DNA of 64,000 bases from Lysobacterales bacterium. GTDB lineage: Bacteria > Pseudomonadota > Gammaproteobacteria > Xanthomonadales > SZUA-5. The stretch covers positions 1-64,000 of the forward strand of contig JALHMG010000035.1 of NCBI GenBank assembly GCA_022844135.1. The letters run 5' to 3'. The notes under the pieces were generated by a model. The model was not told the DNA's origin and did no database searches. It saw nothing but the letters and a program-made list of their open reading frames with translations. The position numbers and the translations under genes are program-made. Of the stretch, positions 37,562 through 47,039 are shown piece after piece (the first letter of the stretch is position 1; every line of letters begins with the position of its first letter).

Positions 37562-38182
37562 TCACGAAAACAATGTCCCCTGCTTCAGCGGCAGCGCGCC
37601 ATCGCCGTCGAAAATGCGTTTGAACTCGGCGCGCGACACCGAGACGTAGCGCTCGTTGCCGCCGATCTCGACTTGCGCGCCCTGGGTAATCGCGCGGCCC
37701 TGCTCGTCGACGCGCACCACCATCGTCGCTTTGCGGCCGGTGTGGCAGATGGTCTTGATTTCGCTCATGGAATCGGCCCAGGCGAGCAGGTACTGCGAGC
37801 CTTCGAACAGCTCGCCCTGGAAGTCGGTACGTAAACCGTAGGCGAGCACCGGAATGTTCAAGTGATCGACGATATCGGTGAGTTGCCAGACCTGCGATTT
37901 GCTGAGGAACTGCGCCTCATCGACCAGCACACAATGCAGCGGGCCGTTAGCGTCGATATCGGCCGTGGTGGCCAGGAACAAATCCTCGCTGCGTTCGAAA
38001 GCGCGCGCTTTGGCCTTTAACCCGATGCGCGATTGCACCAGTCCTTCGCCGTAGCGGTTGTCGATGCGCGGCGTCAGGATCAGCGTGCGCATGCCGCGCT
38101 CGTGATAGTTGTGCGCGCTTTGCAGCAACACCGTGGTCTTTCCGGCGTTCATGGCCGAGTAGTAGAAGTAGAGTTTGGCCAT
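37562..38182 (-). CDS. tdk: Thymidine kinase
   Basis: 207-aa type II thymidine kinase for thymidine salvage, from [17 protein letters not shown] with the P-loop. DEAQFLS is the DxxQF motif with the catalytic acidic residue; [16 protein letters not shown] is the lasso/lid region. Compared with E. coli Tdk, the zinc ligands are mostly missing: CHTGRKA has one Cys where E. coli has CFCG, and YVSVSRAEF replaces the CRKH pair. Structural zinc may be lost. An extension to 38320 would be encoded by F3 repeats and is rejected. Confidence 0.93.
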   Translation of the reverse strand: MAKLYFYYSAMNAGKTTVLLQSAHNYHERGMRTLILTPRIDNRYGEGLVQSRIGLKAKARAFERSEDLFLATTADIDANGPLHCVLVDEAQFLSKSQVWQLTDIVDHLNIPVLAYGLRTDFQGELFEGSQYLLAWADSMSEIKTICHTGRKATMVVRVDEQGRAITQGAQVEIGGNERYVSVSRAEFKRIFDGDGALPLKQGTLFS

Positions 38183-38208
38183 ATGGGGCTTTATGAGCGA
38201 GGAGCGAG

Positions 38209-38307
38209 GCACGGAGCACGGGGCGCAGCTTGGCGGCGGTACGCGAATCGCGAGGGTCGCTCGCAAGCGATTCGCTGCGCCCCCGTGCCCCGTGCCCCGT
38301 TCCCCCG
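38209..38307. repeat. F3 inverted pair between dnaG and tdk
   Basis: A GCACGGAGCACGGGGCGC arm (38209-38229) faces CCCC tracts separated by GTG (38279-38307). The loop has its own inverted repeat, GCGAATCGC (38243-38251) / GCGATTCGC (38267-38275). Same architecture as the F3 elements at 22570 and inside hrpA. Confidence 0.85.
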
Positions 38308-38316
38308 TATCCTGCG

Positions 38317-40017
38317 TCAACTCTTTCGCGCCAGCAACGCCCGCAGTTCCAACTTCTCTGCCTCATCGAGCGCACCGCTGCGTAATTTCTCGCTGAGCGC
38401 CTGACGGCGGTCGGCGTCGCTTTGCTCGATCAGTTTCATCAGCGCGCTCAGCAAGTCTTCGCGCCAGGCGGCCTCATCGCCCGGCACCTCCGAGATGGAG
38501 AGCTTGACCAGCGCATCGCGGGTGCTGCCTTCGAAGTGTTCGATGAGTTCCGTGGCGCTGGCGAGCGGCCTGGCGCGGGCGAGATGCAGCAACTCTCGCA
38601 GCACCTCGCTGCCCGGCTTGTCGACGCGCTCAAAGCCGCTCGGCAATTCGATATCGAGCGCCAGCTGCGGCCTGGCGAGCAGCAGCGCCATCGCTTGCCT
38701 GACCAAAGTCCGCGGCGCGCCCGCCGGGCGCGGCTTGCGGACCGGCGCAGGCTCGGTCGGCACGGTCACGCGCTGCGCGCCGCTGCGATCGGCGAGCGCC
38801 TGGCGCATCAGGTCGCGAAAAGCCCCGTCGGGCATGGTGTCGATCAGCGGCCGTGCGCGCGCGGTGAGGCGCGCGCGGCCGTCGATCGAGGTCATATCGA
38901 TATCGCTCTGGAGCGTGGCAAAGAAGTAGTCCGAGAGCGGCTGCGCCTGATCGAGCCGCGCGCGAAATCCGCTCGCGCCTTCCTTGCGTACGATCGTGTC
39001 TGGATCCTCGCCGTCGGGCAGGAACAGAAAATGCGCCTGCCGACCGTCCTTCAATCGCGGCAGCGTCGACTCCAGCGCGCGCCACGCCGCCGCAACGCCA
39101 GCGCGGTCGCCATCGAAGCAGAACACCACGCCCTCCACGTTGCGATACAGAAGCTCGGCATGGTCTTTGGTGGTGGCGGTGCCGAGCGTGGCGACGACTT
39201 CCTCGACGCCGTGCTGTGCCAGCGACACGACATCCATATAGCCCTCGACCACGACCAGCCGCCCCGACTTCTGCGCCGCAGCGCGCGCCAACGACAAACC
39301 GTACAGCTCGCGGCCTTTGTGGAACAGGGCCGTCTCTGGCGAGTTCAGATACTTGGGTTCGCCCTGATCGAGAATGCGTCCGCCGAAGGCCATCGGCCGG
39401 CCGCGGCGGTCATGAATCGGGAACATCACGCGATCACGAAACTTGTCGTAAGCGTGACCGTCGTCGCGCGTCGACAACAGGCCTGCGGCAGCCAAGGCAT
39501 CGCGTCGCGCGTTGCCGATCGCACCGAGCAGGCCATCCCAGCGATCCGGCGCGTAGCCAAGCTCGAAGCGCTCGATCATCGCCGCGCTGACGCCGCGCTT
39601 CTCGAAATAAGCCATCGCCCGCGGGTGCTTTGGAAGTTGCGCACGGAACCACTGATTGGCCTCGGCGATCACCGCATACAGCGGCGCCAGAGCGTCTTGC
39701 TCATCCGCTCGGGTCTTATCGCGCGGGACTTGCATCCCGACGTGCGCGGCCAGCGTTTCGATCGCGTCGGGGAAGCTTAAGCCATCGTAGTCCATCACGA
39801 ACTTGATCGCCGAACCGTGTGCGCCGCAGCCGAAGCAATGGAAAAACTGCTTTTGCGGCACCACGGTAAACGACGGGCTGCGCTCGTCGTGGAACGGACA
39901 GCGCGCCTGATACTCCTTGCCCGCGCGCTTGAGCGGCACGCGCGCATTGACGATGTCGACGATGTCGACGCGCTGCAGCAGCTCGTCGACGAAGGTCTCG
40001 GGAATGCGCCCGGCCAT
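38317..40017 (-). CDS. dnaG: DNA primase
   Basis: 566-aa primase. The zinc domain is [11 protein letters not shown]...FHCFGCG (CHCC ligands). The TOPRIM core has [12 protein letters not shown] and [14 protein letters not shown] with acidic metal ligands. A C-terminal helicase-binding domain follows ([20 protein letters not shown]). The usual neighbours rpsU and rpoD are absent: truC lies upstream and tdk downstream, so the classical macromolecular synthesis operon is broken up here. Confidence 0.97.
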   Translation of the reverse strand: MAGRIPETFVDELLQRVDIVDIVNARVPLKRAGKEYQARCPFHDERSPSFTVVPQKQFFHCFGCGAHGSAIKFVMDYDGLSFPDAIETLAAHVGMQVPRDKTRADEQDALAPLYAVIAEANQWFRAQLPKHPRAMAYFEKRGVSAAMIERFELGYAPDRWDGLLGAIGNARRDALAAAGLLSTRDDGHAYDKFRDRVMFPIHDRRGRPMAFGGRILDQGEPKYLNSPETALFHKGRELYGLSLARAAAQKSGRLVVVEGYMDVVSLAQHGVEEVVATLGTATTKDHAELLYRNVEGVVFCFDGDRAGVAAAWRALESTLPRLKDGRQAHFLFLPDGEDPDTIVRKEGASGFRARLDQAQPLSDYFFATLQSDIDMTSIDGRARLTARARPLIDTMPDGAFRDLMRQALADRSGAQRVTVPTEPAPVRKPRPAGAPRTLVRQAMALLLARPQLALDIELPSGFERVDKPGSEVLRELLHLARARPLASATELIEHFEGSTRDALVKLSISEVPGDEAAWREDLLSALMKLIEQSDADRRQALSEKLRSGALDEAEKLELRALLARKS

Positions 40018-40046
40018 GACTCAGGCGCTCGGAGCGTGCAGCAGTA

Positions 40047-40763
40047 TCACGATGTCGGTGCTCCAGTCGCAGCGTCGATACTGGGATGATCGAACAGTGC
40101 GCATGCCTTCGTCATCGGTGAATCGAGCGGCGCGGTCACGGTCAGCCACTGGCCGTCGGTAGCGAAAAAGCGCAGCTCGACAGCATGCAACAACAGCCGG
40201 TGGATCCCGAAATGGCCACGGAACAAGCGGTTGTGGTCGCCCTTGCCATACTTCACATCGCCGACAATGGGATGCGCGATGTGCTTGAGGTGGCGCCGAA
40301 TCTGGTGATGCCGTCCCGTGTCCGGGCGCGCAGCGACGAGCGAATAGCGCGCTTCCAGATAGCGACCAAGAGCAATCGGCACGGTCAGTGTGCCTAGCGT
40401 GACGAAGGCCGTGCGCGCATCTTTGGGCGCTCGGCCGTCGCGACCCGAGAGCGGCGCGTCGACCACGAACTCGGCCGCCGTGTGTCCACGCACGACGGCG
40501 AGATAGCGCTTCTCGACACGACGCGTGGCGAACTGTTCGGTGAAGTACGCCGCCGTGCGCGGATCGAGCGCCAGCAGCAGCACGCCGCTGGTGGCGTGAT
40601 CCAGCCGGTGCACGGCGTGCACGCGCGCAACGCCCAGTTGCTGGCGCAACTGGTCGACCAGCGTCGTCGTACAGGGGCCGGTGTAGCTGGAGCTATGCAC
40701 CGACAAACCGATTGGCTTGTTGACCGCCAGCCAGCCCTGGCCGGTGGCGAGAATTTCGATCAT
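40047..40763 (-). CDS. truC: tRNA pseudouridine(65) synthase TruC-like
   Basis: 238-aa RluA-family pseudouridine synthase. The catalytic motif HRLDHATSGVLLLAL carries the nucleophile Asp; PDTGRHHQIRRHLKHIAHPI followed by KYGKGDHNRLF matches TruC more than RluA/C/D. There is no S4 domain. Thus it probably modifies U65 in tRNA. Located 30 bp upstream of dnaG, same direction. Confidence 0.88.
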   Translation of the reverse strand: MIEILATGQGWLAVNKPIGLSVHSSSYTGPCTTTLVDQLRQQLGVARVHAVHRLDHATSGVLLLALDPRTAAYFTEQFATRRVEKRYLAVVRGHTAAEFVVDAPLSGRDGRAPKDARTAFVTLGTLTVPIALGRYLEARYSLVAARPDTGRHHQIRRHLKHIAHPIVGDVKYGKGDHNRLFRGHFGIHRLLLHAVELRFFATDGQWLTVTAPLDSPMTKACALFDHPSIDAATGAPTS

Positions 40764-40830
40764 GGCGCATCACGAATAGCGAAAAGCGAGTCGTAAGTGG
40801 TCGCGCCCAGCCACAAAGCGACCTCACCAT

Positions 40831-41601
40831 TTACGACTCACTACTCTTCTTGCCCAGCGCCCAACGCACAATCGCCGCAGCGATCGCATCGCCGTGTGCC
40901 AGGAATGGCGCGTGACCGGCCGGCCATTGCGCATAACTGCCGCCGCTCGCCTCGCTCGCCCAGCGCATCGCTTCCGGCGGCACGAGGCGATCGCGTGCGC
41001 CAGAGAGCCACAAGCTTGGCACCGCCAGGTCGCGCAGGCGCGCACGATAGTCGCGATGCGCCAGCCAGTTCAGGCCGATATTCAGTACCTCGGGCCGCGG
41101 TGCCGGCCGCGATGCCCACATCGCGCGCAGACTTCGCAACTCGCTGCGCGCAGCGTCGTCCCCATGGACCTCAAGCGCCAAAAAGCGCTCGATGGTAGCG
41201 GCGTAATCGCGCTTCAGCTCGCTGGCGAAACCGGTAAACACCGAATCGTCGACGCCGTGAGGCCAATCGGCGCGACGCACAAAACACGGTGAACTGGCGA
41301 TCAATGCCACACCGCCGACCTCGTGCGGCGCCTGCAAGGCGGCATCCAGGGCCAGTTGCCCACCCAGCGACCAGCCGAGCCAGCGGGTACCGGCAGGCAC
41401 TTGTGCCAGCAATCGTTCCACCGAATGCGACAGGTCCGCGCCAGGGTCCTCGCTGGAGTTGCCGTGGCCCGGCAGATCTACGATCCAGCACTGGAATCGG
41501 TGCCGCAGGCGCTCCACGAGCGGCATGAAGACGCCGCCATGCATAGCCCAGCCGTGCATCAACAGCAGCGGCGAACCGCTGCCGATGATGTCGATATGCA
41601 T
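40831..41601 (-). CDS. bioH: Pimeloyl-ACP methyl ester carboxylesterase
   Basis: 256-aa alpha/beta hydrolase that demethylates pimeloyl-ACP methyl ester at the gate of biotin synthesis. The nucleophile elbow GWSLGG places Ser78; Asp204 (GARDRLVPP) and His230 (GHAPFLAH) complete the triad. LLLMHGWAMHGGVF gives the oxyanion region. The ATG overlaps the preceding gene's stop. Other bio genes are not in the window, but the motifs fit BioH well. Confidence 0.9.
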   Translation of the reverse strand: MHIDIIGSGSPLLLMHGWAMHGGVFMPLVERLRHRFQCWIVDLPGHGNSSEDPGADLSHSVERLLAQVPAGTRWLGWSLGGQLALDAALQAPHEVGGVALIASSPCFVRRADWPHGVDDSVFTGFASELKRDYAATIERFLALEVHGDDAARSELRSLRAMWASRPAPRPEVLNIGLNWLAHRDYRARLRDLAVPSLWLSGARDRLVPPEAMRWASEASGGSYAQWPAGHAPFLAHGDAIAAAIVRWALGKKSSES

Positions 41602-42476
41602 TACTTGACCGGTTGCAGCGAGACGTTGGTCGCGCCGAACAGGATTTCATCCCATTTGGTGACGGTCAGCTGCTGGCCATCGAACAGCATCATCACCGGT
41701 CCCTCAGGTTTGGGTTCGGTATCGAACAGTTGCATCATGAGTTGCGAATCGCGCTGCAGCCATTGGCCCTTGGCCTTGCGCGACAGGTTTTCGCCCCAGG
41801 CGAGTGTCAGCGTGCCATCGGTCGCGAACTGAATATCGATCGGCTGTCCATTGCTAAGTTTTCCAGCGTAATGGGTGCTGATCGGCATGCGGCGCTCAAG
41901 GATTTCGCGACGCTCATCGTAAATCGCCATGGTCGAAATCACGGCCTCGGCGTTGCTGCGCAACGCCTTGAACCGCGCGCTCTTGCCGTTGTCTCCGCGC
42001 TCGACGACATACGCGTACTCGGGATCGGTGATCACGATGCGTCCGGTGGCCTTGCCGCTGTTGGCGAGTTCGCGAAACGGCTTGAGCGGCGCGCGGTAGA
42101 AGGTCAACAAGCGTTCGCGTTTATCGCCATCGACCAGATCGATGATGAGTCCGGATTGCGCCAGCGCGTGCAACGCGGATGCTTGCTCAGGCAACACCTC
42201 GGTGGCCACGACATCGTCGGCGCGCCAATCCTCCGGCAACATCAGGCTGATCTGCGGCGCGACAGCGATCACGCGACCCGGCATGGTTTGATTCTCTGCC
42301 GCGCGCATCGCAGCAGGAGCCCACGTTGGCAGCGATGGGTCGGCCTGATGCGCCTCGGTCACCAGCATCGGCTTGCTTTCGGTCTGCGGCGCAGCCGCTT
42401 GCTGCGCCTCGGGCTTGGCATCCTGCGCTGCCGCGGCGGTGGCGAACAGCACTGCGAAGAACAACATCGAACGCAT
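41601..42476 (-). CDS. Secreted protein of unknown function
   Basis: 291 aa with a signal peptide (MRSMLFFAVLFATAAAAQ), an Ala/Gln/Pro-rich linker and a beta-rich domain (ISLMLPEDWRADDVVATEVL, RIVITDPEYAYVVERGDNGK, YAGKLSNGQPIDIQFATDG). No lipobox Cys. It overlaps the bioH start by one base (TAATG), suggesting coupling. Function not recognised. Start at 42476 chosen because the longer extension lacks a signal peptide. Confidence 0.72.
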   Translation of the reverse strand: MRSMLFFAVLFATAAAAQDAKPEAQQAAAPQTESKPMLVTEAHQADPSLPTWAPAAMRAAENQTMPGRVIAVAPQISLMLPEDWRADDVVATEVLPEQASALHALAQSGLIIDLVDGDKRERLLTFYRAPLKPFRELANSGKATGRIVITDPEYAYVVERGDNGKSARFKALRSNAEAVISTMAIYDERREILERRMPISTHYAGKLSNGQPIDIQFATDGTLTLAWGENLSRKAKGQWLQRDSQLMMQLFDTEPKPEGPVMMLFDGQQLTVTKWDEILFGATNVSLQPVK

Positions 42477-42562
42477 ATAAATCCTCAACTTAGCTTCAAG
42501 TGTGATGGCGAGACTTCGCCTCAGACCGACGAGCATGTGGGCTTCGCTCGCCGGGAACCTAA

Positions 42563-42895
42563 CCCGCATATTTCATGAGGTCGCGATGAAATGGCTTGAT
42601 TTCGTTGTAACGGCGCTGAAATCTTCGAATTGGTTGAATTGACAGACTGTCCGCTGCCATTTCCTCGCTAACGCGGCTGCGCTTCCTGCTTTGCCCCTCC
42701 GGCCAGCGCATCCATGCGCTGGCGTTCGGCGGCGCGCCGCATGCGGCGCAAAATCCCGCCTCACCCTCGCTCGTTCTTCGCGCCGCACTCTTCGTTGCCC
42801 GTCGTCGCAATGGAACAACCATTCCTCCTCCTCCCGCCTCGATTCCGGCGCAAAGCCCTTTGCGATCTTCCGCGTTCCCTCATGAAAGATGCGGG
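42563..42895. mobile_element. MITE-like element, copy 2
   Basis: 333 bp bounded by CCCGCATATTTCATGAGG and CCTCATGAAAGATGCGGG, with perfect 4-bp direct flanks CTAA (42559-42562 and 42896-42899). It matches copy 1 (14980-15225) in inverted orientation, but has about 85 bp extra in the middle, including a GCGCATGCGGCGC-type GC-rich stretch. No transposase. It lies between the secreted-protein gene and speE; the rest of this gap, to 43024, shows no gene. Confidence 0.92.
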
Positions 42896-43024
42896 CTAAC
42901 CGACATACCCTGCCGAGCGCTTCGCGCTCGCGCCCCTTGACTCGAAGGGGCTGAGGCAGGAGCCTGACGTGAGACTGCACCTGTGGCCCGGAGTTCAAGC
43001 AGACTCGAACTCAAGGCGCCCCGT

Positions 43025-43885
43025 TCAGCCTTCCGGAAAGGCGCCTTTCATGAACTCGGGCATCGCCAGCGCACCGCGATGGATGTCGACATTGTAATAG
43101 CGGGTTTCGAACTTCTTGGTGGCGGCGCCGCGTTCGCGGAAGCTGTTCAGGTCGATGCCCTTGCGCGCCATCGTGCAGCTCCACCAACCTGAGGGATAAC
43201 AAGGCTGCGGAAAGCACAGCGTGCGCAGATGGGTAAAGCCCGCACCCTTCATCTGCGTGCGCATGGCAGTGATCAGCGGCAAATGAACCAGCGGCGATTC
43301 GCTCTGTTGAACCAGGATGCCCCCCGGTTTCAGCGCGCGCAGGCAGCTCTGGTAAAAGGCGCGATTGAACAGTCCTTCCGCCGGGCCCACCGGATCGGTC
43401 GAATCGACGATCACCACATCCAGCGCTTCGGGCTCATGTTCGGCCATGTATTTGATGCCATCGCCGAAGAGCAATCGGGCGCGCGGATCGCCGTTGCTGT
43501 CGCACAACTCCGGGAAGTACTGCTCGGCCAGGCGCGTCACGCGCTCGTCGATATCGCACTGCACGGCTTCTTCGACTTCTTCGTGCTTCAAGACCTCACG
43601 CAGTGTGCCGCAATCGCCGCCGCCGATGATCACCACGCGCTTGGCGCGCGGATGCGTGTACAGCGCGGGGTGGCTCATCATCTCGTGATAGAGAAAATTG
43701 TCGCGCGTGGTCAACATCACGCAGCCATCGATGACCATCAGGTTGCCCCAATCGGTGGTCTCGTAAATATCGATGGTCTGAAAAGGCGTTTTCTCGGAGT
43801 GCAGTAAGCCTTTGATCTTGAATGAAATTGCTGAGTTCGAACCGGCGTGGGCCTCAGAAAACCAGTTCTGATCGAGTGCGTGCAT
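43025..43885 (-). CDS. speE: Spermidine synthase
   Basis: 286-aa aminopropyltransferase converting putrescine and decarboxylated SAM to spermidine. N-terminal WFSEAHAGSNSAISFKIKG and the beta-hairpin are typical; VVIIGGGDCGTLREVLKHE is the dcSAM-binding motif, IVDSTDPVGPAEGLF holds the catalytic Asp, and QQSESPLVH follows. Length matches the E. coli enzyme. speD and speA are not adjacent. Confidence 0.96.
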   Translation of the reverse strand: MHALDQNWFSEAHAGSNSAISFKIKGLLHSEKTPFQTIDIYETTDWGNLMVIDGCVMLTTRDNFLYHEMMSHPALYTHPRAKRVVIIGGGDCGTLREVLKHEEVEEAVQCDIDERVTRLAEQYFPELCDSNGDPRARLLFGDGIKYMAEHEPEALDVVIVDSTDPVGPAEGLFNRAFYQSCLRALKPGGILVQQSESPLVHLPLITAMRTQMKGAGFTHLRTLCFPQPCYPSGWWSCTMARKGIDLNSFRERGAATKKFETRYYNVDIHRGALAMPEFMKGAFPEG

Positions 43886-43930
43886 GCGGGAAAACCTATC
43901 GAAGGAATGTGTTGCGGTCGACGATTCTAG

Positions 43931-44126
43931 CCCGAATGTGTGTCAATCAGGTCGGTCAGGGCGAGCCGCCGGTCGCCGTTCCCTCAGCGTTGACGCCGAT
44001 AGTCGGGCCCGCAGGTTCCATCGTATTGGCAGAGGCGCAATAGCAGGCCTGCCCGCGCGGACCTTCCGGCGGGATTCCGGGGCGAAGCCAGTGGCGGTTA
44101 TCGGCGTTCCTCATGAACTGTCTGGG
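43931..44126. mobile_element. Degraded MITE-like remnant at the dctQ 3' end
   Basis: The right end CCTCATGAACTGTCTGGG (44109-44126) matches the copy 1 terminus at 16 of 18 bases, and the adjoining GATTCCGGGGCGAAGCC stretch matches the body of copies 1 and 2. A possible left end, CTAG followed by CCCGAATGTG, begins at 43927 but is weak. Most of the internal sequence is diverged. The last codons and the stop of dctQ lie inside the right terminus. Confidence 0.6.
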
Positions 44127-44622
44127 CCAGGATTTTGCAGGCATTGGCCAGGGCTTGCAGGATAAGCAGCACAGCGAAGGCCGGAATGAGGCCCTTGATG
44201 ACCCATAAGTGGGCCAGACCGCCGGGCTCATTGGAGCGCTCGCCGATGGCGAAGCTGGTGGCGACATAGCGCCAGCTGACCACCAGCACGAAGATCGCAA
44301 ATGGCAACACAATGAGCATCACGCCACCCAGTTCGACCCATCTTTTCGTTCTCGGCGAGAAACGCTTGCTGAGCACATCGACGCGCACATGCTCGTCGCG
44401 CGCCATCGCGAACGAGGCGCCGAGCAGGAAAACCGCGGCATTGAACGCCAGCACCAGTTCCCGCAGCCACGCCTCGGAAAAGCCGAAGGCGTAGCGCGTC
44501 AGCACAACCGCAAACATGCCGACGACGCCGAGCACGACCAGCACGCCCAGACAGCGGCCGATGGTTTCCGCAGGCCAGCCGAGGATGCGTGCCGTCTTTT
44601 CCAGTACGTTAGCGGAGGTCAT
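44098..44622 (-). CDS. TRAP transporter small permease (DctQ-like), orphan
   Basis: 174-aa four-helix protein from MTSANVLEKTARILG. Helices include LGVLVVLGVVGMFAVVLT and ELVLAFNAAVFLLGASFAMA; DEHVRVDVLSKRFSPRTKRW is the characteristic DctQ loop. The large permease DctM and binding protein DctP, needed for transport, are not beside it. Its C-terminal residues (QTVHEERR) and stop are encoded within a MITE remnant, so the 3' end may be altered. The start overlaps the end of the kef gene by 14 bp; an upstream ATG at 44643 is less likely. Confidence 0.82.
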   Translation of the reverse strand: MTSANVLEKTARILGWPAETIGRCLGVLVVLGVVGMFAVVLTRYAFGFSEAWLRELVLAFNAAVFLLGASFAMARDEHVRVDVLSKRFSPRTKRWVELGGVMLIVLPFAIFVLVVSWRYVATSFAIGERSNEPGGLAHLWVIKGLIPAFAVLLILQALANACKILAQTVHEERR

Positions 44623-46396
44623 CGTCGGCCTCGAATAGCGCAATCAGATCGCGGCGCGCCTGATCGCTGGATTGGATCAGCGCCGATTCGTCGTCGTACA
44701 CCAGATGTTGCTCGAACAGCAGTTTTTCGTCGAATGCACGGAAACGCTCCACACGCTCGGCGGCATCGCCCGGCGCCACGCCCAATTCCTCCAGCACCTT
44801 CTGGGCCATCAGCAGGGAGCTATGCAGCGTTTCGCGAATGATCGGTTCGATTCCCAGGTCCATCAGCTTGAAGGCGTGTTGGCGGTTGCGCGCGCGGGCA
44901 ATAATTTTGACCTGCGGATAGAGACGGCGCACCGTGCGTGCGACGCGAACCGAATGCTCGGCATCGTCGATGGCGAGAACGAACACTCTGGCCTCGCCGA
45001 CCCGTGCGGCGCGAAGCAACTCCGGACGCGCCGGGTCGCCGAAATACAACTTAGAGCCGAAGCGCCGACTCATATCCACCTGTTCGGCGGAGGGTTCGAT
45101 CACCGTGAACGGCGTCTGGTGCGCTGCCAAAATGCGCCCCGGCACTTGCCCGACGCGGCCGAAACCGGCGATCACCACATCGGCATGCTGGTCGGGAATC
45201 GTGTCGAATTCGCGTTTGGCCGTATGGGCAGCCGCGTGGCGGTCGGCGAAGGCGGCCATGCCGAGCACCATGAAGGGCGTGCATGCCATCGCCAGCGCTA
45301 CCACCAGATTCAAGAGGCCCGCCAGATCTGCGCCGATCAAACCCGAGCCTTGCGCGGTGGCAAACACAACGAACGCAAATTCGCCGCCCGAGGCCAGCAG
45401 CGCCGCGAGCAACAGGCTCTGGCGATGCGCGTAACCAAAGGCGCGCGCCACCGCCCACATCGCCGCCACCTGCACCAGCAGCACGCCGACGAGGAGGCCG
45501 AGCACCAGCGCCGGCGCCGAATACAGTCGCTGCAATTCGAGGCTCATGCCGACGCCCATGAAGAACAGTCCCAGCAGCAAACCCTTGAACGGCTCGATGT
45601 GCGATTCCAGCTCGTGGCGATACTCCGAATCGGCCAGCAGCACGCCAGCGAGGAAGGCGCCCAGCCCCATCGACAACCCGACTTCATGCATCAACAACGC
45701 TGTGCCGAGGACCACCAGCAGGGCCACCGCCGTGAACACCTCGACGCTGTCGGTTTTTGCCACCGCGCGGAACACCGGGCGCAACAGATAGCGACCGGCC
45801 ACCACTACCAGCGCGATGGCACCCACAACCAGCGCCGCAGACACCCACGGATCGCGGTTCGTTTGCGCCACTTCGCCCGCGGCCAGCAGCGGAATCAGCG
45901 CCAGTACCGGGACGGCCACCAGATCCTGGAACAGGAATACGCCGAAGCAGCCGCGGCCGTGTTCGGCAGTCAATTCGCCGCGCTCAGAGAGAATTTGCAC
46001 GCCGAACGCAGTGGACGACAGCGCCAGGCCGAAGCCTGCGATGATCGCAGCCACTGTCGGCAGCCCCAGCCACCAGCCGGCGAGCGCGAACACGGCGGTG
46101 ACCAGGAACATTTGCGAGGCGCCAAGTCCGAACAGTACCCGGCGCATCACCCACAAGCGCTGCGGCGACAGTTCAAGGCCCAGCACGAACAGCAACATGA
46201 CGACGCCGATTTCGGAGAACGTCAGCACCGTTTCCGGATCGGACACCAGCTTCAGCGCTTCCGGACCCACGACCACGCCGGCCAGCAAATAACCGAGCAC
46301 CGCGCCCATCTTCGCCTGCTTGCTGATGACGACGGCGACGATCGCCGCTGCCAGGAACACGACCGCGTACAACAAGAAACCGTGAGCGTCGTGCAT
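44609..46396 (-). CDS. Kef-type potassium/proton antiporter with RCK domain
   Basis: 595-aa monovalent cation:proton antiporter of the CPA2 family. About twelve membrane segments include GYLLAGVVVGPEALKLV and FSEIGVVMLLFVLGLELSPQ; a C-terminal Rossmann RCK/TrkA-N domain begins DVVIAGFGRVGQVPGRIL. In E. coli KefB/KefC the efflux is gated by glutathione adducts; whether that holds here is unknown. Followed by overlapping dctQ. Confidence 0.92.
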   Translation of the reverse strand: MHDAHGFLLYAVVFLAAAIVAVVISKQAKMGAVLGYLLAGVVVGPEALKLVSDPETVLTFSEIGVVMLLFVLGLELSPQRLWVMRRVLFGLGASQMFLVTAVFALAGWWLGLPTVAAIIAGFGLALSSTAFGVQILSERGELTAEHGRGCFGVFLFQDLVAVPVLALIPLLAAGEVAQTNRDPWVSAALVVGAIALVVVAGRYLLRPVFRAVAKTDSVEVFTAVALLVVLGTALLMHEVGLSMGLGAFLAGVLLADSEYRHELESHIEPFKGLLLGLFFMGVGMSLELQRLYSAPALVLGLLVGVLLVQVAAMWAVARAFGYAHRQSLLLAALLASGGEFAFVVFATAQGSGLIGADLAGLLNLVVALAMACTPFMVLGMAAFADRHAAAHTAKREFDTIPDQHADVVIAGFGRVGQVPGRILAAHQTPFTVIEPSAEQVDMSRRFGSKLYFGDPARPELLRAARVGEARVFVLAIDDAEHSVRVARTVRRLYPQVKIIARARNRQHAFKLMDLGIEPIIRETLHSSLLMAQKVLEELGVAPGDAAERVERFRAFDEKLLFEQHLVYDDESALIQSSDQARRDLIALFEADDDLR

Positions 46397-46550
46397 GGCG
46401 AGTTCGATTCTTGGGTTACTTGCAGTCTATCTTGGTTCCATGGTTTACGTTTCGAGGATTGCGATGATGGCGCCCGCGAGCTCGGCAAGTTATTGATCCA
46501 ACAACTGTTATCCCGCAGTATGTCGAGGTCGCCCAATAGCGGGATAACCC

Positions 46551-46964
46551 ATGGCGCAACGCAACACGCCCGGCTTGCTGCAGCCCAGCAATCCGACCAC
46601 AGTGGCGGCACCCGACGGGCACTTCTCACAAGCAATGCTTGGGCCCGTCGGCGCGCGATGGCTGTTTGTGTCCGGGCAAGTCCCGCGAGCGCCCAATGGC
46701 GAGACGGTGGGCGCGGGCGATATGACCGCGCAGGCTGAGCAAGTGTTTGCCAATCTCGCGGCGATCCTGGCGGCCCACGGCGCGAGCTTTGCCAATGTGG
46801 CGAAAGCCACGATCTTCGTCACTGACATTCAACGCAGTGCCGACGTCGCCGCCGTTCGCCAGCGTTACTATGGCGACGCGAAACCCGCCAGCACCTGGGT
46901 AGCCGTCAGTGCCTTGGGCGATCCCGACTGGCTGCTGGAAGTCGAGCTGATTGCCCTGGTGTAG
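46551..46964 (+). CDS. RidA-family protein (second paralogue)
   Basis: 137-aa RidA-superfamily protein: GHFSQAMLGPVGARWLFVSG, QVPRAPNGETVGAGDMTAQA, and FANVAKATIFVTDIQRSADV. It lacks the exact C-terminal PxGARVE catalytic signature of true RidA (it has ASTWVAVSALGDPDWLLEVE), so it may belong to an Rid2-7 subgroup with a different substrate. Divergent from the kef gene. Confidence 0.88.
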   Translation: MAQRNTPGLLQPSNPTTVAAPDGHFSQAMLGPVGARWLFVSGQVPRAPNGETVGAGDMTAQAEQVFANLAAILAAHGASFANVAKATIFVTDIQRSADVAAVRQRYYGDAKPASTWVAVSALGDPDWLLEVELIALV

Positions 46965-47039
46965 CCAACCCCATCGCCAGCATTTGCCTTTTTCCATCGA
47001 GTCTCTACCATCGGCGCGTCTTTCCGATGGACTCTCATC

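Noticed and set aside
42900-43024. Possible tRNA-like segment (GGAGTTCAAGCAGACTCGAA)
   Set aside because: No full cloverleaf or acceptor stem could be built around it.
44672-46738. Long plus-strand frame opposite the Kef antiporter
   Set aside because: His/Gln/Arg-rich shadow; the opposing membrane protein is intact and conserved.
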